From positions 1-7,425 of the forward strand of contig JAFOLN010000223.1 in NCBI GenBank assembly GCA_017419325.1: 7,425 bases of DNA. The letters run 5' to 3'. This DNA is from Clostridia bacterium. Its GTDB lineage: Bacteria; Bacillota; Clostridia; Oscillospirales; RGIG577. This document shows, one piece after another, positions 1-6,360 of this stretch; the stretch's first letter is position 1, and each line of letters begins with the position of its first letter. The position numbers and the translations under genes are program-made. Below the pieces are notes generated by a model that did not search any database, had not been told where the DNA came from, and saw only the letters and a list, made by a program, of their open reading frames with translations.

Positions 1-1439
1 ACATGGCCGATGGATGCGCCGCGGGTCGCGCCGGAGAAGCGTCCGTCGGTGATAAGCGCCACGTCTTTGTCAAGACCCATTCCCGCGATGGCGGAGGTGG
101 GGTTGAGCATCTCGCGCATACCGGGGCCGCCCTTCGGGCCCTCATAGCGGATAACGACAACGTCGCCCGCAACTATCTTGCCGTCGTAGATTGCGGCGAT
201 GGCCTCGTCCTCGCTGTCAAATACGCGCGCAGGGCCGGAGTGCTTCATCATTTCGGGAGCGACTGCCGAACGCTTTACAACGCAGCCCTCGGGAGCCAGG
301 TTTCCCTTTAATACCGCGATGCCGCCGTCCTGCGAATAGGGGTTCTCGATGGGACGGATTATCTCGGGATTGCGGTTCTCTATGCCCTCCAGGTTCTCAC
401 CCATGGTCTTTCCGGTGCAGGTCATAACGGAGGTGTCAAGAAGACCCTTCTTCGTAAGCTCGTTCATAACGGCGTACACGCCGCCCGCCTGCTCCAGATC
501 CTCCATATACGTATTGCCCGCGGGGGCAAGGTGGCAGAGGTTCGGAGTATTCGAGGATATCTCGTTCGATGCGTCAAGGTCAAGCTCGATGCCGCACTCG
601 TGCGCTATCGCGGGAAGGTGGAGCATCGTATTGGTGGAGCAGCCGAGCGCCATATCGACGGTCTCCGCGTTCTTGAAGGCCGCCGCGGTCATGATGTCGC
701 GGGGCTTTATGTCCTTTGCAACGAGGTCCATTATCTGCATTCCGGCGTGCTTTGCAAGACGGATGCGCGCGGACCATACTGCGGGGATGGTGCCGTTGCC
801 GCGAAGACCCATGCCGATGGCCTCGGTCAGGCAGTTCATGGAGTTAGCCGTGTACATGCCGGAGCAGGAGCCGCAGGTGGGACATGCGTTGTTTTCGTAT
901 TCCTCAACGCCCGCCTCGTCAAGCTTGCCTGCATAGTAGCTGCCCACAGCCTCGAACATATGGCTTAAGCAGGTGCGTCTGCCGTCGTTTAACTTACCCG
1001 CAAGCATCGGGCCTCCCGATACGAATATAGTGGGCACGTTCACGCGTGCCGCCGCCATTAAAAGGCCGGGCACGTTCTTGTCGCAGTTGGGTATCATAAC
1101 AAGGCCGTCGAACTGGTGCGCCATTGCCATAGCCTCGGTGGAATCGGCGATAAGGTCGCGGGTAACAAGGGAATATTTCATGCCCACATGACCCATTGCG
1201 ATGCCGTCGCATACGGCGATGGCCGGAAATTCGATGGGCGTGCCGCCGGCGGCTCTTACGCCTGCCTTAACGGCCTCGGCGATCTTGTCAAGGTTCATGT
1301 GACCGGGTACTATTTCGTTATAAGAGCAAACAACGCCGATAAGCGGACGCTCCAGCTCCTCCTTTGTATAGCCGAGCGCATAGAAAAGCGAGCGGTTCGG
1401 CGCGGTGGGGATGCCTTTTTTTACATTATCGGAACGCAT
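1..1439 (-). CDS. ilvD: Dihydroxy-acid dehydratase (3' end cut off by window edge)
   Basis: Removes water from 2,3-dihydroxyisovalerate or 2,3-dihydroxy-3-methylvalerate to give the 2-keto acid precursors of valine/leucine and isoleucine; a cytoplasmic Fe-S lyase. The frame opens at the ATG ending at 1439, with AAAGGAG eight bases upstream (1448-1454), and stays open to the window edge, giving about 479 residues of a usual ~555. Visible family motifs are CDGIAMGH (77-84), PNCDKNVPG (117-125, Cys119), CGSCSGMYTANSMN (189-202, Cys192) and LITDGRFSG near the edge. The N-terminal segment reads NEIVPGHMNL, as in E. coli-type enzymes, and not the TPCN form whose extra cysteine marks the plant/mycobacterial [2Fe-2S] type, so a [4Fe-4S] enzyme is inferred. 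It follows ilvN by about 120 nt containing two hairpins and no convincing promoter, so it is probably transcribed with ilvBN. The identification is secure; only the C-terminus is missing. Confidence 0.96.
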   Translation of the reverse strand, partial: MRSDNVKKGIPTAPNRSLFYALGYTKEELERPLIGVVCSYNEIVPGHMNLDKIAEAVKAGVRAAGGTPIEFPAIAVCDGIAMGHVGMKYSLVTRDLIADSTEAMAMAHQFDGLVMIPNCDKNVPGLLMAAARVNVPTIFVSGGPMLAGKLNDGRRTCLSHMFEAVGSYYAGKLDEAGVEEYENNACPTCGSCSGMYTANSMNCLTEAIGMGLRGNGTIPAVWSARIRLAKHAGMQIMDLVAKDIKPRDIMTAAAFKNAETVDMALGCSTNTMLHLPAIAHECGIELDLDASNEISSNTPNLCHLAPAGNTYMEDLEQAGGVYAVMNELTKKGLLDTSVMTCTGKTMGENLEGIENRNPEIIRPIENPYSQDGGIAVLKGNLAPEGCVVKRSAVAPEMMKHSGPARVFDSEDEAIAAIYDGKIVAGDVVVIRYEGPKGGPGMREMLNPTSAIAGMGLDKDVALITDGRFSGATRGASIGH

Positions 1440-1466
1440 TTGTATTTCTCCTTTCATTATAAGGTC

Positions 1467-1503
1467 AAAAGACAGGGCGGGCGTGGGGCCTGCCCTGTCT
1501 TTT
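1467..1503 (-). terminator. Terminator-like hairpin between ilvN and ilvD
   Basis: AAAAGACAGGGC (1467-1478) and GCCCTGTCTTTT (1492-1503) are perfect 12-bp inverted repeats, with further GC pairing inside. Read on the minus strand the hairpin is followed by only four T residues and then GACC, so termination may be partial. Because it is symmetric it could also work on the plus strand. It sits 28 bp before the ilvD start and may lower ilvD expression relative to ilvBN or act as an attenuator. Confidence 0.7.
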
Positions 1504-1533
1504 TGATCGAGTATTCAGTATGAGTCCTCTCCC

Positions 1534-1550
1534 CGCCCGAAATTCGGGCG
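1534..1550 (-). other. Small GC-rich hairpin just after ilvN stop
   Basis: CGCCCGAA and TTCGGGCG form an inverted repeat with up to 8 bp and almost no loop, or 6 bp with a five-base loop. It starts 9 bases past the ilvN stop codon. There is no T-run after it, so it is not a classical terminator; a 3'-end or processing stem of the ilvBN message is possible. Confidence 0.45.
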
Positions 1551-1558
1551 TCCGGGGG

Positions 1559-2110
1559 TCAGTTCATGTTCTTTCCGAGATTGAATTCCTTGTTTTCCTT
1601 CGTTTCATCAACAAGGGTGGACTCGCCGCGCTCAAGAGCCACAACGCCGGTGCGGGCAAGCTCAAGGATGCCGAAGTTCTTTAAAAGATTCTGCATTGCG
1701 TCGGCCTTGTCCTCGTCGCCGATAAGCGCTATCGTAAGCGTTTTGAGCGATACGTCTATGATGGACGCGCGGAAAATGTTTACTATCTGGATTATCTCGT
1801 TTCGCATATCGGGCTCTTCGGCCTTAACCTTATAGAGCACCAGTTCGCGTCTTACGGATGTCTTTCTCGGCAGCTCCTTTACGGAATATACGGAGAACAT
1901 CTTGCGAAGCTGGTTTATTATCTGCTCCGCAGCCGCGTCGTCCGCGCTTACTTCTATCGTTATTCTCGAAACGGAGGCGTCGTCGGTGGGGCCAACGGCC
2001 AGCGACTCGATATTATAGCCCTTGCGCGAGAAGAAGCGCGTTACATGGCTCAGAACGCCCGCTGCGTTTTCTACCAGCACAGAAAGGGTATGTCTTCTAA
2101 TTTCGCTCAT
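1559..2110 (-). CDS. ilvN: Acetolactate synthase small (regulatory) subunit
   Basis: Regulatory subunit of acetohydroxyacid synthase; it binds the IlvB catalytic subunit, raises its activity and normally confers valine feedback inhibition. At 183 residues it is the long form, with an N-terminal ACT domain (about 5-80) and the C-terminal ALS small-subunit domain (about 85-165). The ACT signature is clear: VENAAGVLSHVTRFFSRKGYN followed by VGPTDD. Asn15 and Gly18 fall where the valine-binding loop lies in the family, so feedback control is likely retained, though this is inferred. I chose the ATG at 2110 because AAAGGAG (2120-2126) lies nine bases upstream; an in-frame ATG at 2116 is only three bases from that site. 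The last ~15 residues form a polar tail. It follows ilvB by 18 nt and must be co-transcribed with it. Confidence 0.95.
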   Translation of the reverse strand: MSEIRRHTLSVLVENAAGVLSHVTRFFSRKGYNIESLAVGPTDDASVSRITIEVSADDAAAEQIINQLRKMFSVYSVKELPRKTSVRRELVLYKVKAEEPDMRNEIIQIVNIFRASIIDVSLKTLTIALIGDEDKADAMQNLLKNFGILELARTGVVALERGESTLVDETKENKEFNLGKNMN

Positions 2111-2119
2111 AATCATATG

Positions 2120-2126
2120 CTCCTTT
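2120..2126 (-). promoter_or_regulatory. Ribosome binding site that decides the ilvN start
   Basis: AAAGGAG on the minus strand, lying inside the short ilvB-ilvN gap. Spacing is 9 bases to the ATG at 2110 but only 3 to the in-frame ATG at 2116, favouring the shorter protein beginning MSEIRR. Confidence 0.75.
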
Positions 2127-2128
2127 CC

Positions 2129-3841
2129 TTAATCAAGCAAGAACTCGTCGCTCTTTGCGCCGCCGGGAATCATGGGGCTTACGAGGTCCTCGGTCTCTAT
2201 ATCGCATTCGATCATGTAATGCTTGCCGCTCTTTACAGCCTTAGCAAATTCGCGGTCGAAATCCTCCTTGGTGGACACCTTTACGGCCTCAAAGTCGAAG
2301 GCCTGCGCGAACTTTACGAAGTCGGGGCCGCGGTCAAGCGTCGTCTGCGAGAAACGTCTGCCTGCCGTCAGCGCCTGCCACTGGCGAACCATGCCAAGGG
2401 CGCGGTTGTTGAAAAGTACGGTTATAATCGGAACGTCATAGTACTTCGCGGTGGCGTATTCCGTATAATTCATGCGGAAGGAGCCGTCGCCGGTGCAGTG
2501 GATAACGAGCTTGTCGGGGTTCGCGATCTTCGCGCCGATGGCAGCGCCGAGGCCGAAGCCCATGGTGCCGAAGCCGCCCGAGCTTATGAGCTGCTTCGGA
2601 AGCTTAAAGTTATAATACTGAGCCACCCACATCTGATGCTGGCCTACATCGGTCGTAACTATGGTGTTCTCGTCGGTATACTTGTTTATTATGTCGATTA
2701 TCTCCTTCGGGGTAGCCTTCCCGGAGGATGCGGGAGCGACCTTCGTCTTCTGTGCGAAGACCTCTTCTCTCCATCCGGGATAATCGTACTTCGGCAGCTT
2801 CGCGTTTATAAGCTCAAGCACACGTCTTGCGTCGCCTATGATGTGATGGTCCGTCTTCACGTTCTTGTCTATCTCGGCGCGGTCGATGTCTATATGGACA
2901 ATCTTTGCTTTCTTTGCAAAGTGCTGGGGAGCCAGCGCAACGCGGTCGGACAGTCTGCAGCCTACTATTATGAGCAGGTCGCACTTCGTCGTCGCTATGT
3001 TGGAGGCGCGGGTGCCGTGCATGCCTATCATGCCGGTGTAGAGCGGATGGTCGCAGGGGCATGCGCCTATGCCCATCATGGACGTGGTAACGGGAGCGCC
3101 CAGCTTCTCAATGAACTTTATGAACTCGGGCACAGCGTCCTTGGAGCGGATTACGCCGCCGCCCGCCAGAACGAGAGGCTTCTTAGCCTCGCCTATCATC
3201 GTAAGGAGCTTGTCTATGTCTTCGCCGTCCGGCTCGGGAGCCTTTAAGTTGTTTTCGGAGCGGCGCAGTCTTTTGCCGAGCCTGCCGCTCTTTGCGTGCT
3301 CGGAAAGGGGCAGAGACTCAAAGTCTACCTCGGTAAGAGTTACGTTCTTCGCTATATCTATAACTACGGGGCCCGGTCTGCCGCTTCTTGCAATGGCGAA
3401 AGCCTCGCGCACTACGTCCGCGAGCGTTTCGGGGTCGCGTACAAGATAGTTGCACTTCGTTATGGGCATCGTTATACCCGTCACGTCAACCTCCTGGAAG
3501 GCGTCCTTGCCTATGAGGGCCTCGGGCACGTTTACGGTTATGAAGACCACGGGGGAGGAATCATAATAAGCGGTAGCGATACCGGTAGTTAAATTCGTTG
3601 CGCCCGGGCCGCTTGTTGCGAAGCAGACGCCGACCTTTCCCGTGGAACGGGCATAGCCGTCTGCGGCGTGAGCTGCACCCTGCTCATGCGAGGTGAGGAT
3701 ATGCTTTATTTTCTCGCCGTATCCGTGCAGTTCAAATTCATCGTAAATGTTCAGGATAGTACCTCCCGGATATCCGAAGACCGTGTCTACACCCTGCTCT
3801 AAAAGACACTCCATAAGTACCTGCGAACATTTCATTTTCAT
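2129..3841 (-). CDS. ilvB: Acetolactate synthase large (catalytic) subunit
   Basis: Thiamine-diphosphate enzyme that joins two pyruvates to acetolactate, or pyruvate and 2-ketobutyrate to acetohydroxybutyrate; the committed step of branched-chain amino acid synthesis. Its 570 residues match the family. Domains in order: N-terminal pyrimidine-binding domain (about 4-170) with GYPGG (23-27) and the catalytic glutamate Glu53 in LTSHEQGAAHAA; central FAD-binding-type domain (about 205-345); C-terminal diphosphate-binding domain (about 375-550) with the GDGS...NN motif (451-479). FQE (115-117) and MVRQWQ (484-489) support the biosynthetic enzyme over catabolic AlsS, as does the adjacent ilvN. The ATG at 3841 has AAAGGAGG 11 bases upstream (3853-3860); the in-frame ATG at 3835 would be 17 bases away. 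It heads ilvBND behind a strong promoter and a long structured leader. Confidence 0.97.
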   Translation of the reverse strand: MKMKCSQVLMECLLEQGVDTVFGYPGGTILNIYDEFELHGYGEKIKHILTSHEQGAAHAADGYARSTGKVGVCFATSGPGATNLTTGIATAYYDSSPVVFITVNVPEALIGKDAFQEVDVTGITMPITKCNYLVRDPETLADVVREAFAIARSGRPGPVVIDIAKNVTLTEVDFESLPLSEHAKSGRLGKRLRRSENNLKAPEPDGEDIDKLLTMIGEAKKPLVLAGGGVIRSKDAVPEFIKFIEKLGAPVTTSMMGIGACPCDHPLYTGMIGMHGTRASNIATTKCDLLIIVGCRLSDRVALAPQHFAKKAKIVHIDIDRAEIDKNVKTDHHIIGDARRVLELINAKLPKYDYPGWREEVFAQKTKVAPASSGKATPKEIIDIINKYTDENTIVTTDVGQHQMWVAQYYNFKLPKQLISSGGFGTMGFGLGAAIGAKIANPDKLVIHCTGDGSFRMNYTEYATAKYYDVPIITVLFNNRALGMVRQWQALTAGRRFSQTTLDRGPDFVKFAQAFDFEAVKVSTKEDFDREFAKAVKSGKHYMIECDIETEDLVSPMIPGGAKSDEFLLD

Positions 3842-4020
3842 ATGGATCGGTTCCTCCTTTTTGGGATTTTCCGGATAAAAATAGGCTTTATATCAATGAA
3901 GAGTATTAACATATCCGCGCCGAGGTGCGGATATTTTTACCCGGCAAATTCATGTAAATAATTTCACAAGGCTATACGCGCACACATAAAAAGCGAAAAA
4001 AGCCTATAAAAATGTGATTA
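3842..4020 (-). promoter_or_regulatory. Structured 5' leader of ilvB (candidate cis-regulatory RNA)
   Basis: About 180 nt lie between the predicted transcription start (~4020) and the ilvB ATG. On the minus strand, segment A (AUAGGCUUU, 4007-3999) is the exact complement of A' (AAAGCCUAU, 3889-3881). Segment B (CCGGGUAAAAAU, 3944-3933) pairs over 12 bases with B' (AUUUUUAUCCGG, 3882-3871), with one G-U. A hairpin with 8-bp stem AUAUCCGC/GCGGAUAU (3934-3911) lies between B and A'. The order A-B-A'-B' means the two pairings cross (pseudoknot) or compete. A' runs directly into five U residues that B can cover, resembling terminator versus antiterminator. I see no T-box consensus and no leader peptide with a ribosome binding site. 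The function is inferred; the complementarities are direct. Confidence 0.5.
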
Positions 4021-4026
4021 TAGATT

Positions 4027-4055
4027 ATCATACTATATTACGCCGTTGTTGTCAA
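4027..4055 (-). promoter_or_regulatory. Sigma-A type promoter of ilvBND
   Basis: On the minus strand the -35 is TTGACA (4050-4055, perfect) and the -10 is TATGAT (4027-4032, one mismatch), separated by exactly 17 bp. Transcription would start near 4020. It lies downstream of the flavin reductase terminator, making ilvBND an independent unit. Confidence 0.85.
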
Positions 4056-4132
4056 TCGGACAGGCACAAAATTATATAAGTAACGAAAAAATAAGGAAGC
4101 GGCGCGGTTCTGGCCGGTTTTAGTATAAAATA

Positions 4133-4166
4133 GCGAAAGGGAGCGCCTTTCGACGCTCCCTTTCGC
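4133..4166 (-). terminator. Terminator after the flavin reductase gene
   Basis: Perfect 13-bp inverted repeat GCGAAAGGGAGCG (4133-4145) and CGCTCCCTTTCGC (4154-4166) with an 8-base loop, 29 bases past the stop codon. On the minus strand it is followed by the A/T-rich stretch TATTTTATAC, not a pure T-run. The other flank is not T-rich, so it serves the minus strand. Confidence 0.8.
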
Positions 4167-4195
4167 CGTGTGCGTATTTATTTAAGCCCTGGAGT

Positions 4196-4708
4196 TTATT
4201 CTATGATATATGCCGCCTTTATCTCGCCGTAAAAGGCGATGTGGTCGTGGGTCTCTACGGTGTAGAACTTGCGTTTTATCTCGTCGGGAAGCCTTTCAGA
4301 CTCCTGCTCCTCCCGGTAGAGCGCACGGCACTCAAGAGTCAGCGGAAATTCCTTTATGCCGGGGACGGAAATGACCTCCGGCGGTACGGGAGTAAGATTT
4401 GCCGCGCTTATCTTATCCATGTCGCGGCCGCTCTTTGTGCCGCATACGGCGAGTATCTTTTTATCAAAGCTGCCCATGGGCACGTTTATCGTAAATTCCG
4501 GGTTTTTATCGAGCATTTCCCTTGTGTAACGGCAGTCGCGCACGTATGCGATAAATACGGGGCGCTCCCATATGACGCCCAGCGTGCCCCAGCCTATGAC
4601 CATGGAGTTTATCTTCTCCCCCGCCTTTGTCGTAATAAGCACGCCCGGTCTGAACGATTTCATTATGTGGTTCGCATAGTCGCTTACGTCGAGCATCCGC
4701 TTTGCCAT
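4196..4708 (-). CDS. Flavin reductase-like FMN-binding split-barrel protein
   Basis: A 170-residue protein of the flavin reductase-like (DIM6/NTAB) family, which binds FMN in a six-stranded split barrel and works in the cytoplasm as a flavin reductase or flavoprotein partner. Visible family features are RPGVLITTK (20-28), the NSMVIGWG strand (34-41), the WERPVFIAYVR strand (47-57), RYTREML (60-66), FTINVP (72-77) and CGTKSGRD (89-96), which together match small clostridial members. There is no NAD-binding or rubredoxin fusion domain. The ATG at 4708 has GAGGTG ten bases upstream (4719-4724). It follows the ferritin-like gene by 110 nt that contain a terminator hairpin and no convincing promoter, so it may depend on read-through. 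The fold and family are secure; the physiological substrate cannot be told from sequence. Confidence 0.88.
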   Translation of the reverse strand: MAKRMLDVSDYANHIMKSFRPGVLITTKAGEKINSMVIGWGTLGVIWERPVFIAYVRDCRYTREMLDKNPEFTINVPMGSFDKKILAVCGTKSGRDMDKISAANLTPVPPEVISVPGIKEFPLTLECRALYREEQESERLPDEIKRKFYTVETHDHIAFYGEIKAAYIIE

Positions 4709-4748
4709 AAGCGTTTTTCACCTCGTCAAGTCTTTATCCCGCGCAAAA

Positions 4749-4774
4749 GACCGCCTCTTGGGAGAAAGGCGGCC
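4749..4774 (-). terminator. Hairpin between ferritin-like and flavin reductase genes
   Basis: GACCGCCT (4749-4756) and AGGCGGCC (4767-4774) form an 8-bp stem with one G-U on the minus-strand RNA, followed by TTTTGC. An outer GCAAAA/TTTTGC pair (4743-4748, 4785-4790) could pair around it. It lies 45 nt past the ferritin-like stop and only 40 nt before the flavin reductase ATG. Confidence 0.65.
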
Positions 4775-4818
4775 TTCGCCCGGGTTTTGCCAAATTTCTC
4801 TATGTTAAGCCGTTTCTC

Positions 4819-5274
4819 TTACAACTGTCCTGCAAGCCAGTTCTGCTTTCCTATGCATTCTATAAGCTCAAGCTGAGCCTCGGCCCAGTACATATCCTCT
4901 TCCTCGTCCTGATAGTATGCCTTTAAGATATCGAACGTGGTGTAATCGTCCTTTGCCGCCTCGGTTATCTCCTTGAGCCATGCAAGGCCGTCCTTCGATA
5001 TCTGAAGGTCGTATTTTATCCATTCAACGGGATCCTTGCATACGGGAGCTTCACGCTTTGCCTCAAGCTTTACATCGCAGCCCAGGTCGAGCAGTCTGTC
5101 AATGCATTTATCAACATAGCCGCGCTCCTCCGTGGCATGCTCCGCGTACTTGTCCGCAAGCTTTGAAAAGCCCTCCGCCGCAAATATCCTCGACTGGAGC
5201 TGATGACCGTCCGCCTGCTGCGCAAGGTCTGTAACTATCGTCTGTAATCCTGCTATAACTTTTTCGTTTGCCAT
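4819..5274 (-). CDS. Bacterioferritin-like protein with degenerate diiron site
   Basis: A 151-residue, almost entirely helical protein aligning end to end with bacterioferritin (158 residues in E. coli), most clearly in SRIFAAEGFSKLADKYAEHATEE, VDKCIDRLL and the C-terminal AQLELIECIGKQNWL. Bacterioferritin oxidises and stores iron in a 24-subunit cage. By alignment with E. coli Bfr only two of the six ferroxidase ligands remain: Glu50 (for Glu51) and Glu124 (for Glu127). Glu18 aligns with Leu17, His54 with Tyr53, Glu94 with Ser93, His130 with Asp127, and heme ligand Met52 with Arg51. Iron oxidation by the usual centre is therefore doubtful and a structural or other role is possible. The ATG at 5274 has GGAGGT six bases upstream (5281-5286), and its own promoter lies at 5317-5345. 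The family is likely; the function is unknown. Confidence 0.8.
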   Translation of the reverse strand: MANEKVIAGLQTIVTDLAQQADGHQLQSRIFAAEGFSKLADKYAEHATEERGYVDKCIDRLLDLGCDVKLEAKREAPVCKDPVEWIKYDLQISKDGLAWLKEITEAAKDDYTTFDILKAYYQDEEEDMYWAEAQLELIECIGKQNWLAGQL

Positions 5275-5316
5275 GATGGTACCTCCGATACTGCATATTT
5301 GATTGAGTTCGATTAT

Positions 5317-5345
5317 ATTTTATTAAAACTTCTTTTCCCGTTCAA
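5317..5345 (-). promoter_or_regulatory. Promoter of the ferritin-like gene
   Basis: On the minus strand TTGAAC (5340-5345) and TAAAAT (5317-5322) are separated by 17 bp; an overlapping TATAAT (5312-5317) could serve as -10 but with a 22-bp spacer. It lies just after the TetR gene terminator and before the GGAGGT ribosome binding site. Confidence 0.65.
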
Positions 5346-5350
5346 TAAAT

Positions 5351-5393
5351 AAAACCCCTTCGGTATCTCATTATGAGAAACTAAAGGGGTTTT
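5351..5393 (-). terminator. Terminator after the TetR-family gene
   Basis: AAAACCCCTT (5351-5360) and AAGGGGTTTT (5384-5393) form a 10-bp stem, and an inner palindrome TCTCATTATGAGA (5366-5378) extends the structure. On the minus strand it continues as TTTTATTTATT, a good U-rich tail. It begins 15 bases past the TetR stop codon. The inner palindrome lies 21 bp upstream of the next promoter's -35 and could double as an operator. Confidence 0.85.
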
Positions 5394-5407
5394 CTCTCAT
5401 TTTGGGC

Positions 5408-5956
5408 TCAGTACAGATACTTCTGGAGCGACCCGGGCACCGATTTTTCAAAGACCTCGGCAAGCTCATTCGCGGTAAGCGCGTATTTCCCCATCACCCA
5501 TTCGCACGTGAGCGATACCGTTCCCATGCAGTAGTGACGGATGCACATTTCCGTTATTTCATCAAGCTCCTTTTCTCCCGCGGCGCGAAGCACGTGCGCC
5601 CGCAGGTGACGGAAGTTTATTTCTATCATGTTGTATATAAAGGAGTCGATGCCGCTTGTGTGGACAAATAGATTTTTAAGGTAGTCGCGCTGCTCGTAAA
5701 AGTATCCGGCTCCGTCCTTAAGCGACCTGCTCCACGGCAGGTTCTCCTCGTATAAACGGCTCATTATCTGAGACACGCTCTGAGAATAATCCCACGCGAT
5801 AAGGTCGTATTTATCACGGAACTGCCGATAAAATGTGGCGGGAGAATATCCGCAGTGCCCGGTTATCTCCTTTACGGTGATCTTCTCCACGTTTTTTCCC
5901 GCGGCAAGCTCCCTGAAGGATTCTGCCAGTATGTCCCTCGCGGTTTTTCTTTTCAT
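5408..5956 (-). CDS. TetR/AcrR-family transcriptional regulator
   Basis: A 182-residue one-component regulator: an N-terminal TetR DNA-binding domain (about 5-52) and a helical C-terminal ligand/dimer domain (about 75-175). The helix-turn-helix is clear: ITVKEITGHCGYSPATFYRQF (26-46) followed by the family's typical DKYDLI. The C-terminal half, with YLKNLFVH, EINFRH and MGTVSLTCEWV, resembles clostridial regulators of the DhaS-like TetR subgroup; this subgroup placement is tentative. The ATG at 5956 has GAGGAG eight bases upstream (5965-5970), lying inside the end of the preceding S23-type gene, whose stop overlaps this start as ATGA. Translational coupling is likely. No divergent target exists, so its regulon is not shown; the ferritin-like gene just downstream, with a palindrome near its promoter, is a candidate. 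The ligand is unknown. Confidence 0.9.
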   Translation of the reverse strand: MKRKTARDILAESFRELAAGKNVEKITVKEITGHCGYSPATFYRQFRDKYDLIAWDYSQSVSQIMSRLYEENLPWSRSLKDGAGYFYEQRDYLKNLFVHTSGIDSFIYNMIEINFRHLRAHVLRAAGEKELDEITEMCIRHYCMGTVSLTCEWVMGKYALTANELAEVFEKSVPGSLQKYLY

Positions 5957-6339
5957 GTCCGGGTCTCCTCTGATGTGGTATGGGGCAGTTTATTGTTCTT
6001 TTTTGAGGTGTTAATTGACGAGATAAGCATAACTCTTATGCTTGTGCATGCGGTGTCAAGCGCTTTGTATTCAACTTCGGACAGGTATTTTGTTCTGTAC
6101 AGCAATTCGAGCCAATAACCTGTCTCGTTCGCTTCTTTTAAAGCAATCTGCAATTTAGCGATAAAATCAGCCCTCCCGTGAGCATACTGCGCTTCACGGA
6201 TGTTCGCGCCAATAGACGTCCCACATCGTCCGATCTGATTCGAGATTATCGACTCGCGCTTTGATTTCAGATCCTTTACAAGATCTATTATCGAAACGGC
6301 AAAATCCATTGATTGTACCGATAATTGGTCGTTACGCAT
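5953..6339 (-). CDS. Four-helix bundle protein of the S23 (23S rRNA intervening sequence) family
   Basis: A 128-residue basic helical protein of the S23/four-helix-bundle family, first known from 23S rRNA intervening sequences and related to the Avd protein of diversity-generating retroelements; its biochemical role is poorly defined. The family core is intact: DFAVSIIDLVKDL, SNQIGRCGTSIGANIREA (33-50), DFIAKLQIALKEANETGYWLELL (58-80) and a final helix to about residue 110. The last ~18 residues are polar and overlap the TetR gene's ribosome binding site, suggesting the frame continues into a formerly separate leader. I chose the ATG at 6339, eight bases after CGGAG (6348-6352); the GTG at 6348 overlaps that site and is unlikely to be the start. 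The gene reads somewhat AT-richer than the ilv genes. No rRNA or reverse transcriptase lies nearby. An array of small palindromes sits just upstream. Confidence 0.88.
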   Translation of the reverse strand: MRNDQLSVQSMDFAVSIIDLVKDLKSKRESIISNQIGRCGTSIGANIREAQYAHGRADFIAKLQIALKEANETGYWLELLYRTKYLSEVEYKALDTACTSIRVMLISSINTSKKNNKLPHTTSEETRT

Positions 6340-6347
6340 TTTCAACA

Positions 6348-6352
6348 CTCCG
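6348..6352 (-). promoter_or_regulatory. Ribosome binding site that decides the S23-type gene start
   Basis: CGGAG on the minus strand, 8 bases before the ATG at 6339. A longer reading would start at a GTG whose first base overlaps this motif and has no other site upstream, so the ATG is preferred. Confidence 0.6.
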
Positions 6353-6360
6353 AAAGATAT

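Noticed and set aside
1456..1461. TATAAT on the minus strand just before ilvD
   Set aside because: Transcription from it would start inside the ilvD ribosome binding site, and no -35 is found at a proper distance.
2045..3247. Long 400-codon plus-strand open frame
   Set aside because: It lies antisense to ilvB, whose full-length protein has all family motifs; the plus-strand product has no recognisable domain and is a composition shadow.
3911..3938. Hairpin plus T-run that reads as a plus-strand terminator
   Set aside because: No plus-strand gene lies upstream of it; on the minus strand it is inside the ilvB leader and lacks a T-run, so it is treated as leader structure.
3906..3953. Possible 15-residue leader ORF (MNLPGKNI...) in the ilvB leader
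   Set aside because: No ribosome binding site, few branched-chain codons, and it overlaps the leader hairpin, which explains the sequence better.
3964..3987. Possible 7-residue leader peptide (MCARIAL) in the ilvB leader
   Set aside because: No Shine-Dalgarno upstream and no run of Leu/Ile/Val codons, so it does not look like a classical attenuation peptide.
5953..6339. Diversity-generating retroelement or 23S rRNA intervening sequence, suggested by the S23/Avd-type protein
   Set aside because: There is no reverse transcriptase, no template/variable repeat pair and no rRNA sequence in the window.
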